Source of the DNA: Branchinecta lynchi
Lineage: Eukaryota > Arthropoda > Branchiopoda > Anostraca > Branchinectidae
Length of the DNA stretch: 64,000 nt
NCBI GenBank assembly: GCA_023053575.1
Contig: JAKZAP010000008.1
Span: forward strand, 7,676,034-7,740,033
Direction: 5' to 3'
The translations under genes were made by a program, and so were the position numbers. The notes beneath the pieces were generated by a model. That model ran no database searches, had not been told where the DNA came from, and saw only the letters and a program-made list of their open reading frames with translations. How positions within the stretch are numbered: the first letter of the stretch is position 1; each line of letters starts with the position of its first letter. Shown here piece by piece: positions 11,601 through 36,955 of the stretch.

Positions 11601-14600
11601 CTATACGTCCCGGTACAAAAAGATTGTCATATACAAATTCAGCGTCTCTTCTTACCCCTAATCTGTCATATAACCAACTTCAAATAAAACTTTTTCTTTT
11701 AACAAACTTTCCTGTTTTGGCCGGATTCCGGGCGAACAATTATCCGGCGAGAAAATAATATACATATACGGATTCAGCATTACTAACTAGTTATCCGATG
11801 ACAAAATGGTTTTCACCATCGTGTTCAGCATGTTTTCTTACCCCATAATCGATTATCACATTATCTGTTTAAAAATATTTCATTTCTCCCCCTAGATACT
11901 AGATACCCCTCGGTACCCCTAGATATAGGGCTGCAGAGCCCATCTACGACCTCGACCTTACTCTTGATCCAAAGAATCCTCACACCAAGTTTCATCAAAA
12001 TATCTCATTCCCTTCGAGAGTTATAGTGCTCACAGACGGACAACTTTTACGATGTCACAGTTATCCCGCCACTTACGTTCTGGGATCCCAAAAAGGAACT
12101 GAAAACTGAAATTTAAAACCTATTGCCACTTCCAATCAATGGACCATTTCTCAAAATGGACAACAGACCTTTTTCATGAAAAGATTGGAAAACCTTCAAT
12201 GAAAAGCTCAGAGACACTCACCAGGGACCAGGAATTTAACAGGTTCAATTAGTTAAATGTTAGAAGAGTATCCAGCTTCAGATCACAACAATTATGAAGA
12301 TATACTCCTGCTAAATCCAAGCTGAACTACAGTTAACCTAGAACTATACAGTAAACTTGCCTTTTCGGCACTAACAAGAAGATCCGAATACCGTAGCAGC
12401 TTACCTTTTTGGCCTTTGAGTATAACCTGAAAACCAGTCCTAGATTGAGGATGTACATCGCGGCAAAGATATACTGAGCGAGTCGTATATTTTCACCTTC
12501 ATTTGTAAGATGATACAGCGCAGAGAAGATATAAACAAAACCAGCTGGATAGACCAGTGGTCCAGTATCTCCCTTGAGCTCAGTATAGTTAAACTGTCCA
12601 TTTAGAAAGCCTTCAACTTCTTGCATGTATGCTTTCCAGTCAATTTCAGTATCTGTAAGAACCATACAAAAATTACACTGTGTTTATATTCCTTTCAGAT
12701 TCACAGTAAACTACGACACTGCCGCACCAAGTACGTTTGCAGAAACTCAATGCATCAACTCTAACCTAACGGCGAAAGAGAGAGGACATGCTACTAGTCT
12801 TCAAACTAATCAACCGTAATCCTCCCTCTTCGCTCCTGACAGCCACTCAGCCAGTCGTAGACTAGGGGCCACTCCCGGAAGCTGTTTCGTAGATCCTGAT
12901 TGTCTCGTGTTCACCAGCCCTTTTTCTGGAGCAGAGCCGTTCTTCTTTGAAACAGCTCGTTGAATCAGCTGTGACCAAAAAGCGAATCGACAGCGCGTAA
13001 CCGTGAAGAGAAGAATGGAGCGCCGCAGAAGCAATAACCATGAAACGATCACCATCGTCAACTGCAAGCTACTTATCGGAGTACTACATTCTTATTGCTT
13101 TCAAGTGCGATTGCTTTCAAAGCGATTTAAGGTAAAAGTGGGATAATGCAAATTTGCTAACATTCAACAGGGGAGTACCCAGTCCATCGTTTCTTGCACC
13201 AACAGTTCTGTATTCGATATGGCCTGAGAAGCTGAGGCCTGCACGAGGTGCTGGGCTCAAAATCAAATACATGGATCAAGAGGGAATTTTCCTTGGCGTA
13301 AGATAAACTGGTTTTTGAGCCATAGTGGAGATAGCTAACCATAGTGAAGAGAATACCCTGGACGGGTTACATGAGTTGTTTGCTGGTTTAATGTTCAACC
13401 TAGGACGAAACAGTTTGGGAGTAAACTTTTTGGCTGGTGTAATGCTATTTGGTCTGGAATACAATGAGACTTTTTGGTAGGCAAAAGATTGTATTATCCA
13501 TATAAATGATTAGCAGTGTCAAAACGCGTATGAAAAACAACAGACACTTAGTCTTAATATTATTACCCCCATCTTCAAAGACATTCAGGCGTGGAGTCAT
13601 TAGTCTGGTAAACTTCCGATTTTCCTTCACTGAAAGCCTAACTCACAGGAATCCACAGTCTTTAAAAGGAGCCTTCTTTGTAAGTTCGGTTGTATTTATA
13701 AGGCTACGAAGAAGTGCAAGCAACCTTTACCAGGACCTCTATACTATAACAGTACAGACAAGTTCTTAATGCTATCCAGGAACCAGAAATGTCCTGACCT
13801 TTTAGCTCCCCTGGAACTCACTGCACCATTGATATAGGCTTGAAATGAACAGAAAACCCCAGTGCAACTCTCATGAGCACATCTCATCCCATAAAAGTGG
13901 ACCAGTGTTTTAGGGGGGTTGGTGGTGCAAAATGAAGACAAAAGTAAAGCTATCCATATTTCTAGTGAGGGGTCATTTTTTATTACAGTAGAGTAATGCT
14001 TCTTTGAATATTCCTTAACTCTGAACAGGGTCATTTTCATCACCTTTCTGCAAAAAAGAAGTCAACTACTAGTCAGCTAAAGTAGCTAATAAAGTAGAAC
14101 ACCTGAATGGGTATTTTGGGTCTTCAGTTCACTTTAGCCAAAAAGTGCACAGTTTGAAGTTAACCAACATTTAGAGAAACATCTCTCTGCTGTTGCCTAC
14201 CTGTAGCCACCTGTAGCCTTTTTCATACCAGAAAATAAGGAAGAGAATATAATGTACGTATATTCTGTACAGTCATACACAAATCCTCAATTTTTGGGCA
14301 TGGTGCCCATACATTGGGGCACCATGACCTGGAGCATGGGCATGGTACTCCTGTGAAATTTGGTTAAACTGAGACTGCTTACCAGGGGCGTCACGACTGG
14401 GGGGAGGGGGGGGGACGCCCCGCCCAAAAAAGCTATCGGCCAGTGGTTAAAAATAACCGAGTCAGCGGGAAGTGCAGCGATTTTTCGTCAAAACAGTTGA
14501 TTTTTTTCATGAAAACAGTTGATTTTTCTGGAAATTGGTCGATTTTTCGTCAAAATAGTCGTTTTCTCTGAAAATCAGTGGATTTTTCTGAAATAAGTCG

Positions 14601-16244
14601 ACTTTTTTTCAAAACTGTTGCTTTTTGTTGTTGGAAAGAGTTGTTTTTCTGCAGAAATAGTCGGTAAAAATTACCAGCCAGTCGGTAAATGCCTCATCCC
14701 CCCCCAAACATTTTGGCTAGTGACGCCTGTGCTGGTTACATACCTAAATAGGGTCTTCTTCCTGTCCTAGATCAAAAGATACCTGATTTCACTTTCTATC
14801 CACTCTCTTATTCCAATTTTCAAAATGTTTGAGCACTTCCAAGATACAGAGAGTTTTGTGGAGGCCACTTCTTTCCTAGTGGGTTTACTCTATCTTTTTC
14901 CAGGTAGTTGCCACTAGGTTACTGAATCCTTTTTCAGGTTGTTGCAGCTAGGTTACTCTATCCTTCTCAGGTAGTCAACGCTAGGTAGAGTGGATGAAGT
15001 AAGCTTTTAAATTTTCTTCCTTTAGGAATTAAACTTCCTTTCCTTCCGAATTCCTTTAAATTGTTTGCCTTTTATAGTATTTCTTTTGGGTTTAGTGAGT
15101 TTCGATAACAGTTTTAACATAGTAAAAAAAAAAATCACTCAAAATAAATACAATAAAAGGCAAACAATCTAAAGGAAATATTTGCTCCAGTGAACAGATT
15201 GAAAAGCTAGCCTCATCCATGCTACCTAGCAGCAATTTTCTGAAATAGGACAGGATAAACCCACTAGAAGAGAAGTGGCCTCCAAAAACCTCTATGTATC
15301 TTGGAAGTGCTATAACATTCTGTAAATTCAAAAATGAGGTTTGATAGAAAGTAAAATCAGGTATCTTTTGATCTAGGACAGGAAGAAGACTCTATTTAGG
15401 TATGTAACCAGTCTCAGTTTAACCAAATTTCCCAGGAGTACCATGCCCAAAAATTGAGGATTTGTGTATGACTGATTCTGTCCGAGTGTAGAGATATGCT
15501 TCTTTAAATGTGGTGTAATTTTGAACAGAGTCAAAGAATATGATAAAACTTGGACCTAACAAGTATTCATGTACAATAGTGAGTGAAAAGAGTAATTTAA
15601 ATAAAATAAAGTCACATAAGACTGCTCCTTTAACTGAGAAAAATATGTTGACCACCAGACACAACCAAACAAACCTAATTTCACTCCGCAACATCCAAAG
15701 AAACGTAGAACACTAGGTTATTGACAACTGACTTACAGAAATGAATTTCTTAATTCTTAATTTCAACTGGACTGCTTTAGAAATAAAAGGCAGGACCAAG
15801 GTGGCTTACTACTTTTAATGTAGCAGCTTTATATATAGGCTTGCATCTGCACTGCACATGCCCACTGCACATTGCACATAGATAGGCTACGGCTAGATCG
15901 AACTTAGAAGCCACTAGGCCTAAATGTATGATAGTAGCATCACATAGAGTGTTTTCTAGTGTCCCTAAATCAACTGTGACTACAGCAAGCAAGCTATGAA
16001 AAGCTTAGTAGCCTGTCAGGAAAAAAAACTCACACTTTACTGACTGAATGATCAGGACGTTCAAAAACAACTCTAAGAAAATGATGCAACAGGCCAACAC
16101 TCCTGTGTATTCTGCATTTTTTAAAAGAAGGGTAATTCTGTCAAGGTTTGCCCATTGTTTAAATAAGCGTGTGCCGTCCCTCTTCAGGCCCTTCAACTTA
16201 GTAAACACACTCGTGTTTTCACGTTTGAATTTACCGGGCGGCAT
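2504..16244 (-). CDS. ALG3: Dol-P-Man:Man5GlcNAc2-PP-Dol alpha-1,3-mannosyltransferase (6 exons, 3' end missing)
   Basis: ALG3 transfers mannose from dolichyl-phosphate mannose to Man5GlcNAc2-PP-dolichol in the ER lumen, the first lumenal mannosylation of the N-glycan precursor. Six exons were assembled on the minus strand: 16034-16244, 12405-12652, 9487-9647, 7205-7325, 5622-5824 and 2504-2695. They splice in frame (phases 1,0,2,0,2, then an open phase 0 plus 2 nt at 2504) to about 379 codons. Diagnostic segments: [15 protein letters not shown] and [13 protein letters not shown] (exon 2), [18 protein letters not shown] (exon 3), [16 protein letters not shown] (exon 4), [11 protein letters not shown] (exon 5), [13 protein letters not shown] (exon 6). 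Human ALG3 has 438 residues, so roughly 50-60 C-terminal residues are missing. No matching exon was found between 1 and 2503, so it probably lies left of the window. The protein is hydrophobic throughout, as expected for a multi-pass ER enzyme. Confidence 0.96.
2882..3080. mobile_element. MITE with GGTTGCGTTCC terminal inverted repeats (copy 1)
   Basis: Left end GGTTGCGTTCCC, right end GGAACGCAACC; 199 bp without coding potential. The same termini bound 24287-24558. No convincing target duplication was seen. Confidence 0.5.
3149..4390 (+). repeat. Tandem-core element family 1, copy A (six core units)
   Basis: The left module (AACAAGACAAATTCGATGGG, TTTGATCCAGACAA) is followed by six core units spaced about 136 bp, each with CCGGTTTTGGCCGGATTCC or a variant. 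The right module carries TCATCAAAATATCTCATTC and GACGGACAGACGGACAAC and ends TTTTGGGATCCC. It lies in ALG3 intron 5. Confidence 0.8.
4616..4725. mobile_element. 110-bp MITE with perfect 24-bp inverted ends
   Basis: Positions 4616-4639 are exactly complementary to 4702-4725 (ends TGCAGTATTTGC and GCAAATACTGCA). The AT-rich interior contains TTATC repeats. It would fold into one hairpin. Confidence 0.75.
4726..5621. other. ALG3 intron 5 remainder
   Basis: AT-rich intron sequence with no repeat, RNA gene or coding signal that I can recognise. Confidence 0.5.
5622..5824 (-). CDS. ALG3: ALG3 exon 5
   Basis: Encodes [26 protein letters not shown] and [14 protein letters not shown], matching the family ENPxxYLxxSFDLGRxFxxxWTVNWRF stretch. 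Acceptor TTTTCCAG; donor GTAAGA in phase 2. Confidence 0.95.
6011..6100 (-). repeat. Penelope-like hairpin family fragment
   Basis: Read on the minus strand it has GCCTGAAGAGGACC, a degenerate copy of the stem II/GAAA region, and GCTGACGTATCCG, matching the repeat at 20298-20596. Confidence 0.55.
6921..7037 (+). repeat. Penelope-like hairpin family copy with tail
   Basis: Contains CGAGGACCCTTGACAAGAAG, GGGCCGAATATCGC and the family tail CAGTCAGCTTGGCTGAAGG. It lies in ALG3 intron 4. Confidence 0.6.
7094..7166. repeat. Right-end fragment of the long-TIR CACTG element
   Basis: TCTGTTGAAACTGCGCATC and TTCTGGCAGTGTA match the right terminal repeat of 61583-61945. It abuts ALG3 exon 4 with 38 bp between. 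Confidence 0.5.
7205..7325 (-). CDS. ALG3: ALG3 exon 4
   Basis: A 121-bp exon missed by ORF length cut-offs. It completes a Ser, then encodes [20 protein letters not shown] and ends ICALVQ. Acceptor CTTTTCAG; donor GTATGT in phase 0. The family motif SLAVSVKMN matches closely. Confidence 0.95.
7441..7830 (+). other. Possible LINE 3' end or retrogene remnant
   Basis: An open stretch (start near 7528) is followed by TGACATGAACCCACGGGC, AATAAATTCATTCATT and an AT microsatellite. An ATTC-type 3' tail is typical of some non-LTR elements. The encoded peptide is not recognised. Confidence 0.3.
8173..8670. mobile_element. 498-bp element with GAACGTGTCCGAAAGCT ends (copy 1)
   Basis: Inverted ends GAACGTGTCCGAAAGCT and AGCTTTCGCACACGTTC. 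The interior holds repeated TGCTGAATTAATTCAGCA palindromes, an ATGGCCAACGAAGAAAGG start-like stretch and a CTTCTTCTTCCTGAC/TTCTAG tract. A second copy of the same length is at 62033-62530. Confidence 0.7.
9004..9164. mobile_element. Short MITE with AGTGCGAACA ends
   Basis: Left AGTGCGAACAGACGATC and right reverse complement AGTGCGAACATACGATC form imperfect inverted ends of about 20 bp, with GGAATTCC repeated inside. ALG3 intron 3. Confidence 0.55.
9487..9647 (-). CDS. ALG3: ALG3 exon 3
   Basis: Encodes [34 protein letters not shown] and a following hydrophobic segment. Acceptor TTTTTCAG; donor GTACGC in phase 2. Confidence 0.97.
9985..10225 (-). repeat. LINE fragment related to the 33.2-kb element
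   Basis: TGGTGGCATTCTGAGTAGGTGAC, TACCGTCGTAGGGTG and TTGGATGGA align in order with 33470-33560 at the C-terminal end of the minus-strand LINE there. Only a short decayed part remains, in ALG3 intron 2. Confidence 0.5.
10861..12095 (+). repeat. Tandem-core element family 1, copy B (interrupted by a hAT MITE)
   Basis: The left module starts AACAAGACCAAAGGTTCCG. It is interrupted at 10953-11319 and resumes with GCCGGACTTTCAGG; core units (CCGGTTTTGGCCGAATTCC and others) and the right module follow, ending TGGGATCCCAAAAA. ALG3 intron 2. Confidence 0.8.
10953..11319. mobile_element. Short hAT-like MITE with 8-bp target duplication (copy 1)
   Basis: Ends CAGAGGCGTTAC and GTGACGCCCCTG. Flanked by TTCACCGG (10945-10952) and TTCGCCGG (11320-11327), an 8-bp duplication with one change. 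The interior has repeated GACTGATTTTCAGAAAAA-type units and a G-run and C-run just inside the ends. It is inserted in a family 1 tandem-core element. Confidence 0.85.
12405..12652 (-). CDS. ALG3: ALG3 exon 2
   Basis: Contains [16 protein letters not shown] and [16 protein letters not shown], the most conserved part of the ALG3 family, facing the ER lumen. Acceptor TTCTTACAG; donor GTAAGC; ends on a codon boundary. Confidence 0.97.
12653..14265. other. ALG3 intron 1, distal part
   Basis: Apart from short chance ORFs there is nothing I can assign. An 85-codon ORF at 12810-13067 (minus) was considered as ALG3 exon 1 and rejected. Confidence 0.5.
14266..15476. repeat. Large imperfect inverted duplication in ALG3 intron 1
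   Basis: The left arm (about 14266-15105) reads CAGTCATACACAAATCCTC onward; the right arm (about 15132-15476) is its reverse complement with moderate divergence. Shared landmarks include CCTGTCCTAGATCAAAAGAT and GGAGGCCACTTCT. The left arm has gained a hAT MITE and a small AGGTAGTTGC/CTAGGTTACT tandem; the spacer is about 25 bp. Confidence 0.8.
14383..14731. mobile_element. Short hAT-like MITE with 8-bp target duplication (copy 2)
   Basis: Starts CAGGGGCGTCAC and ends GTGACGCCTGTG. Flanks are CTGCTTAC (14375-14382) and CTGGTTAC (14732-14739). The interior is the reverse-oriented relative of copy 1, with GATTTTTCGTCAAAACAG units. The other arm of the inverted duplication retains the unfilled site. 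Confidence 0.88.
16034..16244 (-). CDS. ALG3: ALG3 exon 1
   Basis: Encodes residues 1-70: a basic N-terminus ([10 protein letters not shown]) and a first membrane segment around [19 protein letters not shown]. It ends in one T before a GTGAGT donor. That T joins AT of exon 2 to make the Tyr of YTEIDW, which confirms the join. Confidence 0.9.
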
Positions 16245-16507
16245 TTTTAAACTAATCTTTTCCTGCTTGAAAAACTTCGGCGTTTGAAAGTAGTTTGCGC
16301 TTTTCTCAAAAACTCAAATATTTCTTGGATTTGTCTTTAAACTGCAAAACATACTCGTAGTCCCTTTTTCTAGTTTTAAGAGTTATAAGATATGTCATAA
16401 TGCGAATCTTATCCTTTTAGTGAGCTCCTAAAAGTTTTCAGATCTTCGTAGGTCACGTGACCATTTTCGTTTCTGCATTTCTTCCTCAGAGAAATAATTT
16501 CAGAAAA
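16245..16507. promoter_or_regulatory. Candidate bidirectional promoter between ALG3 and ATP5F1B
   Basis: These 263 bp separate the two divergent start codons, so both core promoters and 5' UTRs must lie here unless an upstream untranslated exon exists. A perfect palindrome GGTCACGTGACC at 16451-16462 surrounds a CACGTG E-box, the type bound by USF and MiT/TFE bHLH-ZIP factors. No TATA box or CpG-rich stretch stands out. A pyrimidine-rich TTTCTTCCTCAG just before the ATP5F1B ATG could be a transcription start region or a 5' UTR splice acceptor. Confidence 0.75.
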
Positions 16508-32706
<16,199 letters not shown>

Positions 32707-32824
32707 ATCGAAGTGGTTGTTAATATGTGGAACATGAGCCGGAATGAATTTTTCTCGCCTGTCCAAAGTCATTTCGCCGAGAAGAAATTCCGTTCACCTT
32801 TGTTAAGAGAGACAATGTGCGAGA

Positions 32825-32830
32825 ATTAAA
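32825..32830 (+). promoter_or_regulatory. Candidate polyadenylation signal of ATP5F1B
   Basis: ATTAAA, the commonest variant of AATAAA, lies about 120 bp after the stop codon. It is the first such signal downstream and would give a short 3' UTR. The cleavage site itself cannot be seen. Confidence 0.5.
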
Positions 32831-33178
32831 GGATGGTCGTAATTACATGTTATTTCTAATAGATCGTAAGCGTAGTAGGATTGTTTTACATCGTACTCCA
32901 AGATAGGCAAAATAACTGCGTCCGTGCTAACAAGGAGTGTCGCGTCTGAGGGCTAGTGATTTCGGTAACTGGTGGCTCTGTTGCCAGTGTTGGCTACATC
33001 TTCTGTTTTGAAGCAGTGCTGTTCGGAATAATTAGAAAAATAGGATCTTCTGAACCTGTTTTCTCTCAAGGTACTATGCCTGGCTAGGTAGGTCAGCGGT
33101 ACGCATTCTTTTGCGAGTATGGCTATTGAGAATCAATGCTTGTACTCACTATAGAGAATCAATGGTTATACTTTACTC
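32831..33178. other. Spacer between ATP5F1B and the LINE
   Basis: No feature recognised. Confidence 0.4.
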
Positions 33179-34744
33179 TCAATGGCACGATAGAGAAAAG
33201 CGACAACGGAGCGGAATGGATGGAAACCATCGGAGTCGGCGTTTGCAGGATAGCTTTCTTCGTATTATTTGACTTACTTGTGCCTCCTGCCGGGCGTCGC
33301 TCAGCGTAGAAAGTGGTGTCAGCCTCCTCCATCTGGTGCGATCAGCAGCTAGCGCTGGTGCGTCGTGTATGTCGATGTTTGCCGACCTCAAGTATTTGGA
33401 AAGACTATCGGACCATCGATATTTCGGTCTGCCGCGGGTCATTTCCAGCCGGCTTGTGCGATTTTCGTATGTACGTGTGTTGGCATTCTAAGGAGGTGAC
33501 CATACCATCGTAAGGGTGTGCTGTGCGATTTGGATGGAGAACTATGTCTGCTGCGTTTGTCGTTGCTAACGAAGTCGAACCATCTCAGACCCTCTATCCT
33601 CCTAGGGCTTTTCTTCTAGAACACGTCTAGAGTCTTGAGAGCTGTGATTGTAGCCGGCCAGGTCTCTGTTCCATAAAGAATTACAGACCGGACCAGGGCG
33701 TTGAAGATTCGCAGCTTTGTGTTCCGACTAGTACTTGCTTTCCGCCAGAGATGACGATTTAACCTACCCGTCGCAGCAGATGTCTTGACTATTCGTGCTT
33801 GTAGTTCAGGGAGAAGTGAGCCGTCTGCAGCAATGACAGAGCCCAAGTAGGTGAACTGCTGAACCACGTCGACAGTAGTTGTTTGGTCCAGGGCCACAGG
33901 AGGATTGGCGTTGCTAAAGGATGGATCATAATCTTGGTTTTGTCCCAGTTGATATGCAGTCCTACTTTCGCAGCTTCTTGAAGGATATGAACTGCTTCTA
34001 CCAGTTGGTCCATGGATTCAGCCACGAGCGCCAGGTCGTCGGCTTCCGAGAGGATGCGATCGCCAAATTCAAGCCTTGAGGTCGTCTTCGCCACGACGTT
34101 GTCTATGATGACGTTTAACAGTTCAGACGAAACCTTGCCGAACCTGTTCGAAAAGTCTGCAGTACGTATCTGGTAGACTAATGGACTTCAAGCTGCTCCA
34201 CAGGGCATCCCGGTCGATCGAAAGCGGCTCGAAAATAGACACAGGCGATGAAGGCTTTCTGTCGAAACTCTCTCGTTTTCTCGACTACTTGACGGACTGC
34301 AAATTTGGTCTATGGTCGATCGCTCTGACATAAAACCGGCTTGTTCTGGTCGGCGAATAATGTTTCGGCAATGATCCAGAAGCACCATAGAGAAGAGTTT
34401 GCCGGGTACTGACAGAAGGGCTATTCCCCGGTAATTGGCAGCACAGTCCCTTCGCCTGCCTTTTCTCTTCCATAAGGGATGATGGTCCCTCTTCGCCAGT
34501 CTTCCGGAATGACCTTCGTTTCCCACACAACAGAGAAGAGAGTCTGCAGAAGAATGAGCATGACTGGGCCCGCATATTCCAGCAACTCTGAACTTATACC
34601 ACATATACCAGAGGCCATGTTGTTCTTCAGCCTATGCATCGCGGTTCTGATTTCTGAGGTGTTAAATGGCTCAGTGGGGAGATCGCCAACTTCAGTGGCT
34701 GGGCTGGGAGACTGACGGAGTCTTTCGACTGCTGCGACAGGGTG
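33179..34744 (-). pseudogene. Non-LTR retrotransposon (LINE), reverse-transcriptase part, decayed
   Basis: Minus-strand fragments in order: a pre-RT segment (NNMASGICGISSELLEYAG), VIPEDWRRGTIIP, NYRGIALLSVPGKLF, PEQAGFMSERSTIDQI, the catalytic-box relative EADDLALVAES, then FTYLGSVIAADGS, RIFNALVRSVILYGTETW and a C-terminal RGRPKYRWSDSL. This order matches the RT and C-terminal part of endonuclease/RT LINEs. Several frame changes (near 34430, 34190 and 33790) separate the pieces, and the tyrosine of YADD is replaced. It is not functional. The upstream part lies at 36554-36951, across an inserted element. Confidence 0.85.
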
Positions 34745-34752
34745 AGTAGTGA

Positions 34753-36553
34753 CAGGGGCGTCCCGAGCCTTTCTTTTATTGGGGGGGGGGGGGAAATTGA
34801 CCGAATCGGTACCTGATTTTTACTGAAATTAATTTTTTTTTTTAAACACAGCGAGTTGCCTTCATGAAGCTAGAACGTAAAAAGTTGCAGAGATATTCAA
34901 ACAAGTCTAACGAGAAAAATTGGCGCGTTTTCACGTTTTTCCGCTTCTCTTTTTCTTGTTATGGATACGCCGTCACTAGCCTTTTACCTTTAAAAGACCT
35001 TTCCGGGTTTGCCAACAGGACTTGAAACAATTGCAAAAAACGGCGTTGCTGCTTAGCGACAAAGTCTTTTGAATCTTTTGAATCCGCCTTTTTTTCTGGC
35101 AACATCCAAGTACTTCCCATGCAAATTCTAGCATTTAACATGGTTCAAGCCCACCAAAATTCCAAGCCTCAAACGTCAACTTAACGACGCACCCTTTGTC
35201 TAACAAGTGAATACTGCGAAATGCGTCGCAGGCGAAATTTTGTGGAAACACTGATGATAATAGTGCCTTTTTGCGATCCCAAGTTTAGGCTATCTATTAA
35301 ACTCAGAGCTGTCTGATGAAACGAAAGGGCGATCCAGGGTAAAGTAGATACAAAGTACATTTGTTCGGAATTTATAGCAAACGAAAGTAGGCTAGTTTTC
35401 ACGTCAAGAGACGTGGTTATTCCTGAAGTACTGCAATCCTAAGAAGTAAAAAAATTAACAGCAACCAGCTGAAGCTACCGTAAATGGTAAAGAACGAGAG
35501 CTAAATGAATTCGTACTATACCGAAAAACTAACTAAAAAATAAGGAACAGATCGAGAGCGGTATAACTGCCGAATTTGACAAGTCTGTTAACAGAAACGG
35601 ACTAAAGAAAAATCCGGTGAATTACCTTCGGTAATGAATCAGAACCAAATGAATCTTACCGAATTTAATCATGAATGGACAGACCGAATTCGGTAAAGAA
35701 TGAGACCAAATAAACAGGTTAAATCACCGAATGTACGCAGGGACGAACCGAATGCGGCGAATTCGATGCGGACTGAACAACAGTTGGATCAATTATCGAA
35801 TCCGGTCACGAATCAGACTAATGACCAAATTATGAAATTGACTGACCGAACAGATACGGACTTGAGAAAAGTCCGGTGAGTTGCCGAATTCGCTAACGAA
35901 TGCGACCAAATAAATCACCGAATGTACGCAGGGACGAACCGAATGCGGCGAATTCGATGCGGACTGAACAACAGTTGGATCAGTTATCAAATCCGGTCAC
36001 GAATCAGACTAATGACCGAATTATGAAATGAACTGATCGAACGCGACAGAACAGATACGGACTTGAGAAAAGTCCGGTGAATTGCCGAATTCGCTAACGA
36101 ATGCGACCAAATAAACAGGTTAAATCACGAAGGGACAGACTGAAATGGGGTGAAATCGATGCGGACTTGACAGAAGTTGGATGAATTATCGAATTCGGTC
36201 ACGAATCAGAACCAAATGAATCTGACTTGGAATGACCGAATGCGACAGAACAGATACGGACTTGAGAAAATTCAGATGAATTACCGAATTCGCTAACGAA
36301 TGAGACCAAATAAACAGGCTAATCACCGAATTTACGAAGGGACAAACCGAATGCGGTGAAATCGGTGTGGTGTGAACGAAAGTTGGATGAATTAGCAAAC
36401 TCGATAAAGAAAGAAGAGCCAGTGAACACGTTAAATCACCCAATTTGAAAATGCGGGTACAAACGACTTCATGAAAAGGGCATCGCGGCTTCGCCGCGAT
36501 GCCCATTTTGACCGAATGCCCCCGAAACAAAACGTCTCCCTCGGGACGCCCTG
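34753..36553. mobile_element. 1.8-kb hAT-like non-autonomous element inside the LINE
   Basis: Starts CAGGGGCGTCCCGAGCC and ends CTCGGGACGCCCTG. Flanks AGTAGTGA (34745-34752) and AGTACTGC (36554-36561) agree at six of eight positions. A G-run lies just inside the left end. The interior has about four units of roughly 190-210 bp marked by AGTTGGAT(C/G)AATTA at about 35781, 35972, 36172 and 36381, plus CCGAATTCGG words and a GGGCATCGCGGC hairpin near 36480. No transposase was seen. Confidence 0.8.
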
Positions 36554-36951
36554 AGTACTGCTTTTCAGGTGAGAGGAGAAATGTTCCTTCCAGCGATTGA
36601 GGCATGAGCTTTCATCCGAAAGAAGAGTCCCGTCTCTTGAAAAGACGGGTCCCACTGTAGGAGTCTTGCTTTCTGTGAGATCTCGAAGATGCTTGAACAG
36701 ACTGCCTATGTCTTTCTTCCTTGCCGCTTCCTCGATTTCGTCAGCTTTATTTTGGTCGAACTTCGCTCGGTCTCGATGGATGAGTTTGTTGTGGATACCA
36801 TATTTAGCTTCCTGTAAGACGCCATGTCACCATGTGGTCTAGCTTTCCGCCTCAGTTCTATGACATGCAAAGTTTCTTCTGAAATCCAAGCTTTTTGGGG
36901 GCGCCTCTTCTTGCCTAGAACAAGTTGTGCAGCTGTCTTCGTATTACCCAT
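36554..36951 (-). pseudogene. LINE upstream part (linker before the RT domain)
   Basis: Minus strand: RRPQKAWISEETLHVIELRR, then in another frame GPVFSRDGTLLSDESSCLNR and WKEHFSSHL. This is the spacer between endonuclease and RT in such LINEs and continues into 34744 once the inserted element is ignored. The endonuclease itself was not found further right. Confidence 0.75.
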
Positions 36952-36955
36952 TAGG

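Noticed and set aside
12810..13067. 85-codon minus-strand ORF just upstream of ALG3 exon 2, with a hydrophobic start
   Set aside because: It does not end at a donor in the phase required by exon 2, and its sequence is not ALG3-like. The segment 16034-16244 fits in phase, motif and position.
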